This document shows positions 32,969 through 42,005 of a stretch of 64,000 nucleotides of DNA, piece after piece. The stretch lies in NCBI RefSeq assembly GCF_020991415.1, contig NZ_JAJMOY010000005.1, positions 1 through 64,000 of the forward strand, in the 5' to 3' direction. Each line of letters opens with the position of its first letter. The first letter of the stretch is position 1. The notes below the pieces were generated by a model, which saw only the letters and a program-made list of their open reading frames with translations, made no database searches and had not been told where the DNA came from. Both the position numbers and the translations under genes were made by a program. The stretch comes from Flavobacterium sp. ENC (GTDB lineage Bacteria; Bacteroidota; Bacteroidia; Flavobacteriales; Flavobacteriaceae).

Positions 32969-34434
32969 TGGAAAAAACTATCATTATTATAGGATCAGGC
33001 TTTTCTGCCATGGCGGCTTCCTGTTACCTTGCACAACAAGGAAACAGCGTCACTATCTATGAAAAAAACGAAACAATTGGGGGAAGGGCCAGACAATTTA
33101 AAAAAGACGGTTTCACTTTCGATATGGGACCAAGCTGGTACTGGATGCCAGATGTCTTCGAACGTTTCTTCAATGATTTCAACAAAAAATCATCTGACTA
33201 TTATGAGCTTATAAAACTGAATCCTGCCTACAGGGTTTACTTCGGAATTAATGATTTTATCAGTATTTGCGACAATCTGGAAGAAATAAAAAATACTTTC
33301 GAAAAAATCGAAACCGGAAGTGGCAAAAAACTGGAAGCTTTTATCAATCAAGCCAGAAGCAATTACGATATCGCCATTAAAGATTTGGTCTATCGTCCGG
33401 GAGTTTCTCCTTTAGAATTAATTACACCGCAGACTGCCTTAAAACTAAATCAGTTTTTCAGCACTGTAAGCCGGGATGTCCGAAAGAGTTTTAAAAACGA
33501 AAGACTTATCCAGATTCTGGAATTTCCTGTCTTATTTCTTGGAGCAAAACCAACTAAGACACCTTCTTTCTATAATTTCATGAACTATGCTGATTTTGGA
33601 TTGGGAACCTGGCATCCAAAGACGGGAATGTTTGATGTCGTCCGTGCCATCGAAAAACTAGCAACCGAACTGGGTGTAACAATACAAACCAATTCACCAA
33701 TAGAAAAAATAGTCGTAGAAAACAATACTGCCACCGGTGTCCTAATAAACGGAAATTTCATAAAAGCCGATATTGTTTTAAGCGGGGCAGATTATCATCA
33801 CACCGAAACTTTACTGGACGAAGTACATCGTGCCTATTCAGAAAAATATTGGAAAAGCAGGGTTTTCGCACCCTCATCCCTCCTTTTCTTTGTGGGTTTT
33901 GACAAAAAAATAGAAAACATCTCACATCACGCTTTGTTTTTTGACGTAGATTTTGATCAGCACGCAATCGACATTTACGACCACCCAAAATGGCCTGAAG
34001 CTCCTTTATTTTACGCTAATTTCCCTTCTAAAACAGACGAAACTGCCGCACCGAAAGGAATGGAAAGTGCTTTTTTCCTCATCCCTTTAGCGCCGGGAAT
34101 AGAAGACAATCAAGCACTTAGAGAAGAATATTTTGAAAAAATAATCTCACGTTTTGAGCAGCTCACACAACAAAAAATAAAAAATAACATTATATTTAAG
34201 AGGTCTTTTTGTAAAAATGATTTTGTAGAAGATTACAACGCCTACAAAGGAAATGCCTACGGTATGGCAAATACCCTATTGCAAACCGCTTTTTTAAGAC
34301 CTAAACTAAAGAGTAAAAAAGTCAGGAATTTATACTTCACCGGACAACTAACCGTGCCCGGACCAGGTGTTCCCCCTGCCTTAATTTCAGGAAAATTGGT
34401 TGCCGAGTTAATTCGTAAATCTATAAGATCATAA
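32968..34434 (+). CDS. crtI: Phytoene desaturase
   Basis: FAD-dependent desaturase that converts phytoene to lycopene (or neurosporene). The 488 residues start with the dinucleotide fold IIGSGFSAMAASCYLAQQG, continue with NETIGGRARQFKKDGFTFDMGPSWYWMP, and end with the family signature LYFTGQLTVPGPGVPPALISGKLVAELI. Full length. The next gene, crtB, starts 4 bp after its stop, so the two form the core of the carotenoid operon. Confidence 0.97.
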   Translation: MEKTIIIIGSGFSAMAASCYLAQQGNSVTIYEKNETIGGRARQFKKDGFTFDMGPSWYWMPDVFERFFNDFNKKSSDYYELIKLNPAYRVYFGINDFISICDNLEEIKNTFEKIETGSGKKLEAFINQARSNYDIAIKDLVYRPGVSPLELITPQTALKLNQFFSTVSRDVRKSFKNERLIQILEFPVLFLGAKPTKTPSFYNFMNYADFGLGTWHPKTGMFDVVRAIEKLATELGVTIQTNSPIEKIVVENNTATGVLINGNFIKADIVLSGADYHHTETLLDEVHRAYSEKYWKSRVFAPSSLLFFVGFDKKIENISHHALFFDVDFDQHAIDIYDHPKWPEAPLFYANFPSKTDETAAPKGMESAFFLIPLAPGIEDNQALREEYFEKIISRFEQLTQQKIKNNIIFKRSFCKNDFVEDYNAYKGNAYGMANTLLQTAFLRPKLKSKKVRNLYFTGQLTVPGPGVPPALISGKLVAELIRKSIRS

Positions 34435-34437
34435 AAG

Positions 34438-35277
34438 ATGAAATCACTATTTGACACTACCTCTTTCAAATGCAGCAAATTGGTTACCAAAAGCTACAGC
34501 ACTTCTTTCTCGCTTGCGGTACACATGCTGGCGCCAAGTATTAGAGAAGCCATATACAGCATCTATGGATTTGTTCGTTTTGCTGATGAAATTGTCGATT
34601 CATTTCATGAATATGACAAGGAATACCTGATTAATGATTTTGAGAAAGAATACTACAAAGCAATGGAAATGGGCATAAGTTTAAATCCCATTTTAAATTC
34701 TTTTCAGCATACTGTAAAGCAGTATCATATTACAGACGACCTGATTCAGGCTTTTTTGAAGAGTATGAAACTGGACCTTATAAAATCAACTTACGATACA
34801 CAAACAGAATACGAAGATTACATATACGGATCAGCTGACGTCGTAGGCCTGATGTGTCTTAAGGTTTTTGTTGCAGGAAAGGAGTCCAAATACGAACAGC
34901 TCAAAAATGAAGCCATGCGACTGGGATCTGCTTTTCAGAAAGTAAATTTCCTGAGAGATTTAAAAGACGATAATTTAGTCTTAAACCGCAATTATTTTCC
35001 CGGAATAGACCTGAAATCTTTTGATGAAAATGCAAAAACAGAAATCATCAACGAGATCGAAGAAGATTTCAGAATTGCCTACCAGGGCATTGTAAAACTG
35101 CCGATGGAAGCCAAGTTTGGCGTTTATACTGCTTTTGTTTACTATAAAAAACTACTGACAAAGCTTAAAAAAACACCGTATTATGAGATCGGAAATTCCA
35201 GAATCAGAGTTTCAAATTACACCAAAGCCGGGCTTTTGGCACAATCTTTTGTAACTTACAAGTTGAAACTAGTTTAG
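34438..35277 (+). CDS. crtB: Phytoene synthase
   Basis: Condenses two geranylgeranyl diphosphates to phytoene. The 279 residues contain the two Asp-rich substrate-Mg motifs (RFADEIVDS near 45 and RDLKDDNLVLNR near 178), plus YGSADVVGLMCLKVF. Full length, 3 bp after crtI. Together with CrtI it gives lycopene. A lycopene cyclase, needed for the hydroxylase downstream to act, is not found in the window. Confidence 0.97.
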   Translation: MKSLFDTTSFKCSKLVTKSYSTSFSLAVHMLAPSIREAIYSIYGFVRFADEIVDSFHEYDKEYLINDFEKEYYKAMEMGISLNPILNSFQHTVKQYHITDDLIQAFLKSMKLDLIKSTYDTQTEYEDYIYGSADVVGLMCLKVFVAGKESKYEQLKNEAMRLGSAFQKVNFLRDLKDDNLVLNRNYFPGIDLKSFDENAKTEIINEIEEDFRIAYQGIVKLPMEAKFGVYTAFVYYKKLLTKLKKTPYYEIGNSRIRVSNYTKAGLLAQSFVTYKLKLV

Positions 35278-35313
35278 TTTTTCCGCAATCATTAACAATT
35301 CAAAACATAAAAA

Positions 35314-35754
35314 ATGATTTCCTTCTTAATCTTTTTAGGCGTTTTTCTCTTCATGGAATGTGTGACCTGGCTTACGCATAAATATATTATGCACGGATTG
35401 ATGTGGTATTTTCACGCCGATCATCACCAGCCTAAATACGAGAATACTTTTGAACGCAATGACATTTTCTTTGCCATTTTTGCCACACCGAGTATTATTC
35501 TCTTTTATCTGGGGGTTCAGGGTGGATTTAATTATTTGTTCTTTATAGCCTGTGGTATCACTTTATACGGAATCTGCTATTTCTTAATTCACGATGTTTT
35601 AATCCATCAGCGCTTTAAGTGGTTCAAAAACACTAAAAACAAGTACCTCATCGGGTTACGAAAAGCGCATAAAATCCACCATAAGCATTTAGGAAAAGAA
35701 CATGGAGAATGCTTCGGAATGTTATTCGTTCCTTTCAAATATTATAAAATGTAG
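35314..35754 (+). CDS. crtZ: Beta-carotene hydroxylase
   Basis: 146 residues of the fatty-acid-hydroxylase superfamily with four TM segments and the di-iron His motifs HKYIMH, HADHH, HDVLIH and HKIHHKH. It adds 3-hydroxyls to beta-rings, producing zeaxanthin from beta-carotene. Third gene of the carotenoid operon, 36 bp after crtB and 8 bp before the SRPBCC gene. Confidence 0.95.
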   Translation: MISFLIFLGVFLFMECVTWLTHKYIMHGLMWYFHADHHQPKYENTFERNDIFFAIFATPSIILFYLGVQGGFNYLFFIACGITLYGICYFLIHDVLIHQRFKWFKNTKNKYLIGLRKAHKIHHKHLGKEHGECFGMLFVPFKYYKM

Positions 35755-35762
35755 CCCTCACT

Positions 35763-36230
35763 ATGAAATTATACAAAATAGAAACTGTTCAATATATCAA
35801 TTCCAGTGTAGAGGAATGCTGGGATTTTTTCTCAAGTCCAAAGAATCTTCAAACCATAACATTAGATAATATGAGTTTTGAAATTCAGGATTTCGACAAC
35901 AAGCGAATGTATCCCGGACAAATTATTTCCTATACCTTAAAACCGCTTTTAGGGATTAAAGTATCCTGGGTAACAGAAATTACAGTTTCAGAGGAAAATC
36001 AATACTTTGTTGATCTGCAACGATTTGGCCCTTATAAATTCTGGCATCACAAACATTTTTTTGAAGCGACTGAAACCGGAACAAAAATGACCGATGTGGT
36101 ACATTATGCCCTGCCTTTTGGCTATTTAGGACGACTTATGAACAAGCTGATTGTCGAAAATAAACTAAAAACTATTTTTAACTACCGCCATAATAAAATT
36201 GAAGAATTGTTCAATTCGAAAATAAAATGA
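35763..36230 (+). CDS. SRPBCC-family ligand-binding protein
   Basis: 155 residues with the START/Bet v 1-like fold (SSVEECWDFFSSPKNLQTITLDNMSFEI...TKMTDVVHYALPFGYLGRLMNKLIV). Such proteins bind hydrophobic ligands. They often sit in carotenoid/photolyase clusters, where the role is not established. Ends in ATGA shared with the photolyase start (4-bp overlap), so translation is coupled. Confidence 0.9.
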   Translation: MKLYKIETVQYINSSVEECWDFFSSPKNLQTITLDNMSFEIQDFDNKRMYPGQIISYTLKPLLGIKVSWVTEITVSEENQYFVDLQRFGPYKFWHHKHFFEATETGTKMTDVVHYALPFGYLGRLMNKLIVENKLKTIFNYRHNKIEELFNSKIK

Positions 36231-37519
36231 AACAAAAAGTTACTTTTTTCTGGTTCCGGCGTGATTTGCGATTAGAAGATAATGTTGGGTTATTTCATGC
36301 ATTACAATCTGAATTCCCTGTAGTTCCTTTATTTATTTTTGATGAAGACATTCTTGAAAACCTTCCGAAAAACGACGCAAGGGTTAGTTTTATTTATGAT
36401 TCCCTTGAGAAAATAGACGAACAGCTTAAAGTAATTCAGTCGTCACTTTTAATTAAAAAAGGAAAAACGGCCGAAGTCTGGAAATCGCTGTTAGCAGCAT
36501 TTGACATTCAGAAAGTCCTATTCAACAAAGATTACGAACCCTACGCGATCAGACGTGATTTAGAAATTACGCAATTATTACAACAAAATAGTGTGGAATC
36601 TTTATCGTATAAGGACCATGTTATTTTTGAAGAGAAAGAAATCACAAAATCAGACGGGCTGCCTTATACGATTTATACGCCTTATAAAAACAAATGGCTG
36701 GAGAAGTACCATCTTTTGGGACAAGCTGCGGAATATGACACAAAACCTTTGTTTACGCGCTTTGCTAAAAATGACTTTAAATTTCCTGAATTAGCTGAAA
36801 TAGGTTTTGAAAGAAGTTCCATAAAAGTGCTTCCTCATAACTTAACGCAAATTGCAAATTATAAGGAAACCAGGGATTTTCCCGCTTTAGACAGTACTTC
36901 TTATCTTTCGCCGCATCTGCGTTTTGGAACAGTCAGTATCCGTAAATTAGTCAATTGGGCCAACAGAAAGAACCAGACTTTTTTAAGTGAACTGATCTGG
37001 AGGGAATTTTTTATCCAGATCCTTTTTAGTTTCCCTAATGTAGTCAATCACAATTTCAAACCGGCTTACGACGGTATTCAATGGCGTAATAACGAAGAAG
37101 ATTTTAAGCGCTGGTGTTCCGGAACAACAGGATATCCTATTGTTGATGCCGGCATGCGACAGCTCAACGAAACCGGCTATATGCACAATCGTGTAAGAAT
37201 GGTAGTGGCGAGTTTTTTATGCAAACATTTACTCATCAACTGGCAGTGGGGTGAAGCTTATTTTGCTGAAAAATTATTAGATTTCGAATTGGCTTCGAAC
37301 GTAGGCAACTGGCAATGGGCTGCCGGAACGGGTTGTGATGCTGCGCCTTACTTCAGGGTTTTCAATCCTGAAATTCAACAAAAGAAATTTGACGAAAAAG
37401 GAATTTACATCCGAAAATGGATTCCCGAATTTGACCTCGGTTATAAGGAACCCATGATAGACCATGCTTTTGCCAGAGACAGGGCGATTGCGACTTATAA
37501 GGCAGGAATAGTTAAGTAA
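36227..37519 (+). CDS. phrB: Deoxyribodipyrimidine photolyase
   Basis: Repairs cyclobutane pyrimidine dimers using visible light. The 430 residues comprise an N-terminal antenna-binding Rossmann domain (FFWFRRDLRLEDNVGLFHAL) and a C-terminal FAD domain (ELIWREFFIQ, GYPIVDAGMRQLNETGYMHNRVRMVVASFL, NVGNWQWAAGTGCDAAPYFRVFNP), with Trp residues of the electron-transfer chain. It looks like class I CPD photolyase rather than DASH cryptochrome. Its place at the end of the carotenoid operon fits a light-stress regulon. Confidence 0.95.
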   Translation: MKQKVTFFWFRRDLRLEDNVGLFHALQSEFPVVPLFIFDEDILENLPKNDARVSFIYDSLEKIDEQLKVIQSSLLIKKGKTAEVWKSLLAAFDIQKVLFNKDYEPYAIRRDLEITQLLQQNSVESLSYKDHVIFEEKEITKSDGLPYTIYTPYKNKWLEKYHLLGQAAEYDTKPLFTRFAKNDFKFPELAEIGFERSSIKVLPHNLTQIANYKETRDFPALDSTSYLSPHLRFGTVSIRKLVNWANRKNQTFLSELIWREFFIQILFSFPNVVNHNFKPAYDGIQWRNNEEDFKRWCSGTTGYPIVDAGMRQLNETGYMHNRVRMVVASFLCKHLLINWQWGEAYFAEKLLDFELASNVGNWQWAAGTGCDAAPYFRVFNPEIQQKKFDEKGIYIRKWIPEFDLGYKEPMIDHAFARDRAIATYKAGIVK

Positions 37520-37532
37520 ATTCCAAATTTTT

Positions 37533-37583
37533 AAATTCCAAATTCCAATTGTTTTATTTCAAGACACTTGGAATTTGGAATTT
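37533..37583. repeat. 16-bp inverted repeat between convergent genes
   Basis: AAATTCCAAATTCCAA (37533-37548) is perfectly complementary to TTGGAATTTGGAATTT (37568-37583). It lies between the convergent photolyase and ABC1-kinase genes and could end transcription from both sides. Member of the 'ttggaattt' repeat family. Confidence 0.7.
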
Positions 37584-37627
37584 GGAATTTTTATATTGAA
37601 ATTTAAATTTTTTTCTAATTTTCCCGC

Positions 37628-38932
37628 TTAGTATTTCAAATAATTATTTACACTGATTTTTGCTTTCAGATCGAACATTAAATTGTACAAACCAAAGAAA
37701 GTACGGTTCATGTAAATAAAGTGTTTGGAGCCACGGTTTCCGTTCATTTTCTTGAGATTGGTATCGTTGGAGAAACGCTCGCCTAATTTGGCAATACTAT
37801 CAAAAAAAGTTTCATCTGCAAAATCGAAAGTCTCCCCCTGAAATGGTTTTGTGAAAAGCGATAATAAGTCATGAAACATTTCGGTAAAATATTCAATTTC
37901 TGCTGGTGAATCATCCGGACGAAGAATCTCCAGTTCAAACAATTTCTGATTGAAAAGCGCCTGGTCCGTAATGACATTTTTGTTGATCAATTCAAAATAC
38001 GGTACATAAAAATCTTCCGGAATTTGTTTCATACAACCGAAATCAAGAGCGATTAACCGGTTTTGGTCATCAACCAGAAAATTACCGGGATGCGGATCTG
38101 CATGTACTTTTCTCAGGACATGAATCTGGTACATATAAAAATCCCAAAGTGCCTGACCAATTTTATCGCCAACTTCCTGATTTGTATTTTTAGCCGTAAA
38201 TTCAGAAAGGTGAATTCCCGTCATCCAGTCCATGGTGATAATTTTCTCGGATGAAAACTCCGAATAATAATTTGGAAAAAGGATGTTTTCAATTTTACTG
38301 CAGGCTGCAACAACCTGCTCGCTTTGTTGTAGCTCCAGCAAATAGTTGGTTTCTTCTATAAGTTTGTCTTCTACTTCTTTAAAATATTTATCAGAATCTT
38401 TTCCCTGCAGGTTAAACATTCTGATCGCAATGGGCTTCACCAAAGCCAAATCTGATGAGATACTGTTGGCCACACCGGGATACTGAATTTTAACGGCGAG
38501 TTTTTTTCCGTCTTTCACAGCCAGATGTACCTGACCAATGCTTGCCGCATTTACGGAATTAGCATTGAATTCATCGAAAATTTCGTAAGGTGTTTTTCCG
38601 AAATTGGTTTTAAAAGTCTTTAGTACCAAAGGTGCAGAAAGAGGTGGCACCGAAAACTGGGACAACGAAAATTTCTCCACATACGCCTGCGGAAGAAAGT
38701 TTTTATCCATACTGAGCATTTGGGCCACTTTAAGCGCACTTCCTTTCAGGCTTTTTAAGCCATCGTAAATATCTTCTGCGTTGTTTTCATTTAATTTATC
38801 ACGGGTCAAATCAGAGTTTACCATTTTTTCGGCATAATGCTTAATATAGTTCACTCCTACCTTTGCTCCTGTCTGAACCAGTTTACTAGCTCTTTCTATT
38901 TTTGAGGTGGGTATATAATCGATTGTTTTCAT
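37628..38932 (-). CDS. ABC1/UbiB-family atypical kinase
   Basis: 434 residues. ABC1 signatures: KGSALKVAQMLSMD (the KxGQ-like region, here ALKVAQM), AASIGQVHLAVKDGKKLAVKIQYPG with the invariant Lys, and ADPHPGNFLVDDQNRLIALDFG. Relatives act as ATPases in ubiquinone or other isoprenoid lipid metabolism; the quinone link is not shown here. Its start overlaps the TetR stop (TAATG), so the two are coupled. Confidence 0.92.
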   Translation of the reverse strand: MKTIDYIPTSKIERASKLVQTGAKVGVNYIKHYAEKMVNSDLTRDKLNENNAEDIYDGLKSLKGSALKVAQMLSMDKNFLPQAYVEKFSLSQFSVPPLSAPLVLKTFKTNFGKTPYEIFDEFNANSVNAASIGQVHLAVKDGKKLAVKIQYPGVANSISSDLALVKPIAIRMFNLQGKDSDKYFKEVEDKLIEETNYLLELQQSEQVVAACSKIENILFPNYYSEFSSEKIITMDWMTGIHLSEFTAKNTNQEVGDKIGQALWDFYMYQIHVLRKVHADPHPGNFLVDDQNRLIALDFGCMKQIPEDFYVPYFELINKNVITDQALFNQKLFELEILRPDDSPAEIEYFTEMFHDLLSLFTKPFQGETFDFADETFFDSIAKLGERFSNDTNLKKMNGNRGSKHFIYMNRTFFGLYNLMFDLKAKISVNNYLKY

Positions 38933-39594
38933 TATCTGCTGTAGATTTTTTCTTTGAATAGGAATTTCCCTAAATCTAAAAGATGGTTCATTGGCGCTAC
39001 ATTCATGAGTTCGAATGACGCATTGACTGATTTTTCGATAAAAATATCTGTTTTTTCAAAGGCAGGTGAAGCATCATCCATCCAGAATTTCAGGGTTAGC
39101 ATTAATTGCACCCAGGCTGTTTCCTGAATTGTTTTTTCCTGAAATTTCTGAAATCTTTCCTGTTCGAGCCTGTAATCATCGGTCAGGATTTCGGCAACAT
39201 ATTCTTTGAAACTATCCCGTAATGTACTCAGTTGTGTCAAATTTCGAATGGGATTCGGATCTGATTTTAAAGCCTGTAAAACATAACTTCTGTTGGCCGT
39301 CAGGATCTCGAAAAATGTGAAGTAAAAACTCAGCATTTTGTTCTTCATATCGTATTCCGGATAATCGGTGTTTTTGTGTAGTAGATTAACTGTATTAACC
39401 AGAAACAATCTGAATATTTCTTTTTCTAAACCTTCAAGCGTTCCGAAAAAGTTATAAAATTCAGCTTCTGAAAAATCTTTCCCTTTAGTAAAATGAAATA
39501 CCGAGGCAGGTTTTTTTCCTGCTTCCAAAACGTCATTCATATAGACTGAAATGATCTCATTCTTAGTAATTTCCTTTTTTTTAGTTGCCATCAT
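38932..39594 (-). CDS. TetR-family transcriptional regulator
   Basis: 220 residues. A short N-terminal HTH (KNEIISVYMNDVLEAGKKPASVFHFTKGKDFSEAEFYNFFG, last helix SEAEFYNFF as in the Bacteroidota subgroup) is followed by a helical ligand domain. It pairs with the ABC1 kinase and is divergent from the epimerase gene. The 22-bp imperfect palindrome at 39652-39673 between them is a possible operator, though the B12-MerR protein is an alternative binder. Confidence 0.85.
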   Translation of the reverse strand: MMATKKKEITKNEIISVYMNDVLEAGKKPASVFHFTKGKDFSEAEFYNFFGTLEGLEKEIFRLFLVNTVNLLHKNTDYPEYDMKNKMLSFYFTFFEILTANRSYVLQALKSDPNPIRNLTQLSTLRDSFKEYVAEILTDDYRLEQERFQKFQEKTIQETAWVQLMLTLKFWMDDASPAFEKTDIFIEKSVNASFELMNVAPMNHLLDLGKFLFKEKIYSR

Positions 39595-39651
39595 ATTAAA
39601 ATTTAGAATTTGCCTTAAAGGTAAGGAATGTTTAAGTACCTTTATTAATCG

Positions 39652-39673
39652 TTAAACAAAACACTTTGTTAAA
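39652..39673. promoter_or_regulatory. Imperfect palindrome ahead of the epimerase gene
   Basis: TTAAACAAA-ACAC-TTTGTTAAA: 16 of 22 positions are symmetric. It ends 3 bp before the ATG at 39677 and shares the half-site TTAAACAAA with the crtI operator. Confidence 0.5.
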
Positions 39674-39676
39674 TAA

Positions 39677-40600
39677 ATGATAAAGCAGATGTCTAAAAAT
39701 GTACTAATTACTGGGGGAACAGGATTTATTGGCAAATACTTAACAGATATTCTCATTGCCAATGATTTTTCAGTGTCAATTTTAAGTCGTGCCGAAAGAA
39801 AAAACACCGATTCCGTAACGTATTATAAGTGGGACTTAACACAGAATTATATTGATGAAAATGCAATCCTGAATGCGGATTATATCATTCACCTTGCCGG
39901 CGAAGGAATTGTAGAAAAACGATGGACTAAAAAACGCAAGCAGGTAATTTTAGAAAGCCGCACGCAACCCATTGAACTGATTCATTCTATTCTTAAAAAA
40001 CACAATAAAATACTAGATGCATTTGTTTCTGCTTCTGCAGTTGGCATTTATGGTGCTGATACGAGTCAGAGGATTTGTACGGAAGAAACATCTCCTGCTA
40101 ATGATTTTCTGGGGTTAACGTGCCAGCAATGGGAAAACGCAGCAGATACAATTGCAGCCCTTGGAATTAGAACGGTAAAGATCAGAACCGGCATTGTCTT
40201 TGGAAAAGACGAAGGTTTCCTGAAAAAAGTCGCTCCCAGTTTCAAAGCCGGTTTCGGATCAATTTTAGGAACTGGCAAACAATACCTGCCCTGGATTCAC
40301 ATCGATGACTTGTCTCAGATTTATTTGAAAGCCATTACGGACATACACATGCATGGCCCGTATAACGCAGCAGTTACAGACAATACTACCAATACGGGAT
40401 TTTCTAAAATACTCGCAAATCTATATGGCTATAACCTGTGGCTTCCCAAAGCGCCTGAATTTATCCTTAAAATTGTTTTAGGCGAAATGAGTGCAGCTGT
40501 CTTAAAAGGTCAGCGGGTTTCTTCAGAGAAAATACAAAAAGCAGGCTTTGAATTTCAATACTATGACCTGGAAACAGCCCTTTCGAGCTGTTTAAAATAA
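39677..40600 (+). CDS. NAD-dependent epimerase, TIGR01777 family (SDR39U1/YfcH-like)
   Basis: 307 residues: N-terminal Rossmann fold ITGGTGFIGKYLTDILI and the signature HLAGEGIVEKRWTKKRKQVILESR, catalytic region SASAVGIYG, then a C-terminal DUF1731-like part. Biochemical role unknown for the family. Members recur in light-response clusters beside photolyase and SRPBCC genes. A second in-frame ATG at 39689 (MSKNVLITGG) is an equally possible start. Converges on the yceI gene with a 5-bp gap. Confidence 0.92.
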   Translation: MIKQMSKNVLITGGTGFIGKYLTDILIANDFSVSILSRAERKNTDSVTYYKWDLTQNYIDENAILNADYIIHLAGEGIVEKRWTKKRKQVILESRTQPIELIHSILKKHNKILDAFVSASAVGIYGADTSQRICTEETSPANDFLGLTCQQWENAADTIAALGIRTVKIRTGIVFGKDEGFLKKVAPSFKAGFGSILGTGKQYLPWIHIDDLSQIYLKAITDIHMHGPYNAAVTDNTTNTGFSKILANLYGYNLWLPKAPEFILKIVLGEMSAAVLKGQRVSSEKIQKAGFEFQYYDLETALSSCLK

Positions 40601-40605
40601 CAGAA

Positions 40606-41145
40606 TCATTTCATAATACCGCTCAGGTCTGTCTGTACGGTTTTTGAAATTTTATTAGCCACTACATAAGGGATTTCGATATTAAAGTCCGAAACCGAAA
40701 GCGGGAAATTGGACATTATTTGTATTCCTTCCGGCACTTTTTTGATTAGGGCTTTTACGGCAATCATCTTCGATTTCCCATGAAGGTACATTTTTCCCGT
40801 CACATCATATTCTTTTTCAATTTCAGTAATATCTTTTAAATCAAACTTTTCGATTTTACCTTTAAAAACGGCCTTTGGATAGCGTCGGCTTTCAATATAA
40901 TTGTCATTAAAATGTTCCTGCATTAAATCCATTTTGAAACGAAAATCTTTGATAACAACAGTACAGATGAGTGTACTTGTCTGAGGTTCCAGAACAATAG
41001 TCCCGAGCTTATTTACCGCTTTTACTTCTTCAAAAAAAGGAACAGAAGCCTGAAAATTTACAACCGCCGAACTTGTTTTAAATTTATCCTGGGCGAGCAG
41101 TGAAAATGCGGTAAAAAGAAAAATAAATAAAGTAGTTTTTTTCAT
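40606..41145 (-). CDS. Secreted YceI-family protein
   Basis: 179 residues with a signal peptide (MKKTTLFIFLFTAFSLLAQ) and the YceI lipocalin-like beta-barrel (VVNFQASVPFFEEVKAVNK, KMDLMQEHFNDNYIESRRYPKAVFKG, YDVTGKMYLHGKSKMI). YceI proteins bind polyisoprenoid lipids in the periplasm. A TTAAACAA half-site (41158-41165) lies just upstream of its start, as at crtI and the epimerase gene. Confidence 0.92.
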   Translation of the reverse strand: MKKTTLFIFLFTAFSLLAQDKFKTSSAVVNFQASVPFFEEVKAVNKLGTIVLEPQTSTLICTVVIKDFRFKMDLMQEHFNDNYIESRRYPKAVFKGKIEKFDLKDITEIEKEYDVTGKMYLHGKSKMIAVKALIKKVPEGIQIMSNFPLSVSDFNIEIPYVVANKISKTVQTDLSGIMK

Positions 41146-41157
41146 AATCGTTAATAA

Positions 41158-41166
41158 TTAAACAAT
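41158..41166. promoter_or_regulatory. TTAAACAA half-site upstream of the yceI gene
   Basis: TTAAACAAT within 'ttaataattaaacaattatg', 13 bp before the yceI start on the minus strand. No second perfect arm. Confidence 0.3.
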
Positions 41167-41385
41167 TATGTCATTCGATTCTTTTTAATTTAAGAGGAGA
41201 AAAAAACTGAACTTAAGCAAGTCGGAAAAAAATCAAATGGCAATACTCCGTGAAAACTTAGTAACCTAAACCCTATACTTAAAGTTACGAAATTATACGC
41301 CACATCGTTCTTGATTTATCCTAAATCTTTGTGAAAAAAAAATCCTTTTGTAAAATGATTTTGCGAGAGGTAAGAAGTGGTAAAA

Positions 41386-41838
41386 TTATCTTTTCCCCTT
41401 AAAAAGAGCCTGAATCACATTTATGATAAATAGGGCCTGCATAACGAGGATACTCAAGAAGGTAAGCCATATTCCCCAAGTCATGTTAGTTTTAAAATCA
41501 ATATCATCCAGAAGCGATTCAAAATCTCCGGGAGCTGTCTGACGAGTAAGTTGGAAAAACAATAAAATCAAAAAAACGCCTCCTATAGACACAATAACAT
41601 GTGTTACCGTAATCCACTTAATTAAAATAAAATTCAACTTTATTAAAACAAAATAAATTAGAGCAATAAAACTATATATAAAAGACAAAAGTACTCCGAA
41701 ATGCCAGTAGGAAATAACGAAATAAGTATCATGAATATTGATATCTAGTGTTTTTTGAGCATTCAAAAAACCACCAATCAAAAAAAAAGCTATCAGGAAA
41801 AAAAATAGACAATAAGGTTTACGCAAAAGGTATTTCAT
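41386..41838 (-). CDS. Four-TM membrane protein with a COX1-like HDTYFV segment
   Basis: About 150 residues from MKYLLRKPYC (an upstream ATG at 41865 adds nine residues) with four hydrophobic helices. The stretch DINIHDTYFVISYWHFGVLLSFIY resembles helix X of cytochrome c oxidase subunit I (HDTYYVVAHFHYVLS). The second of the two haem ligands is kept as His, and the first is Tyr. The rest of subunit I is absent, so this is not an oxidase. Function unknown. Confidence 0.7.
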   Translation of the reverse strand: MKYLLRKPYCLFFFLIAFFLIGGFLNAQKTLDINIHDTYFVISYWHFGVLLSFIYSFIALIYFVLIKLNFILIKWITVTHVIVSIGGVFLILLFFQLTRQTAPGDFESLLDDIDFKTNMTWGIWLTFLSILVMQALFIINVIQALFKGKR

Positions 41839-41884
41839 CATACAAAGGTTATTACAATATTCCATTTTACAGTCAATAACTTAC

Positions 41885-42005
41885 AAATATTGACTAATAA
41901 CTCCCACTTCATAACTTATAAATCACAACCACTCATAATTCATGACTTATTACCCGTAACTCATAACCCACAACTCACAACTCATAACCCATAACTCATA
42001 ACTCC
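41885..42005. repeat. Low-complexity 'aactcataac' decamer-like repeats
   Basis: About a dozen imperfect copies of a 9-11-bp word (actcataac, actcacaac, acccataac). The word also appears at 54540-54560. No ORF. Confidence 0.65.
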
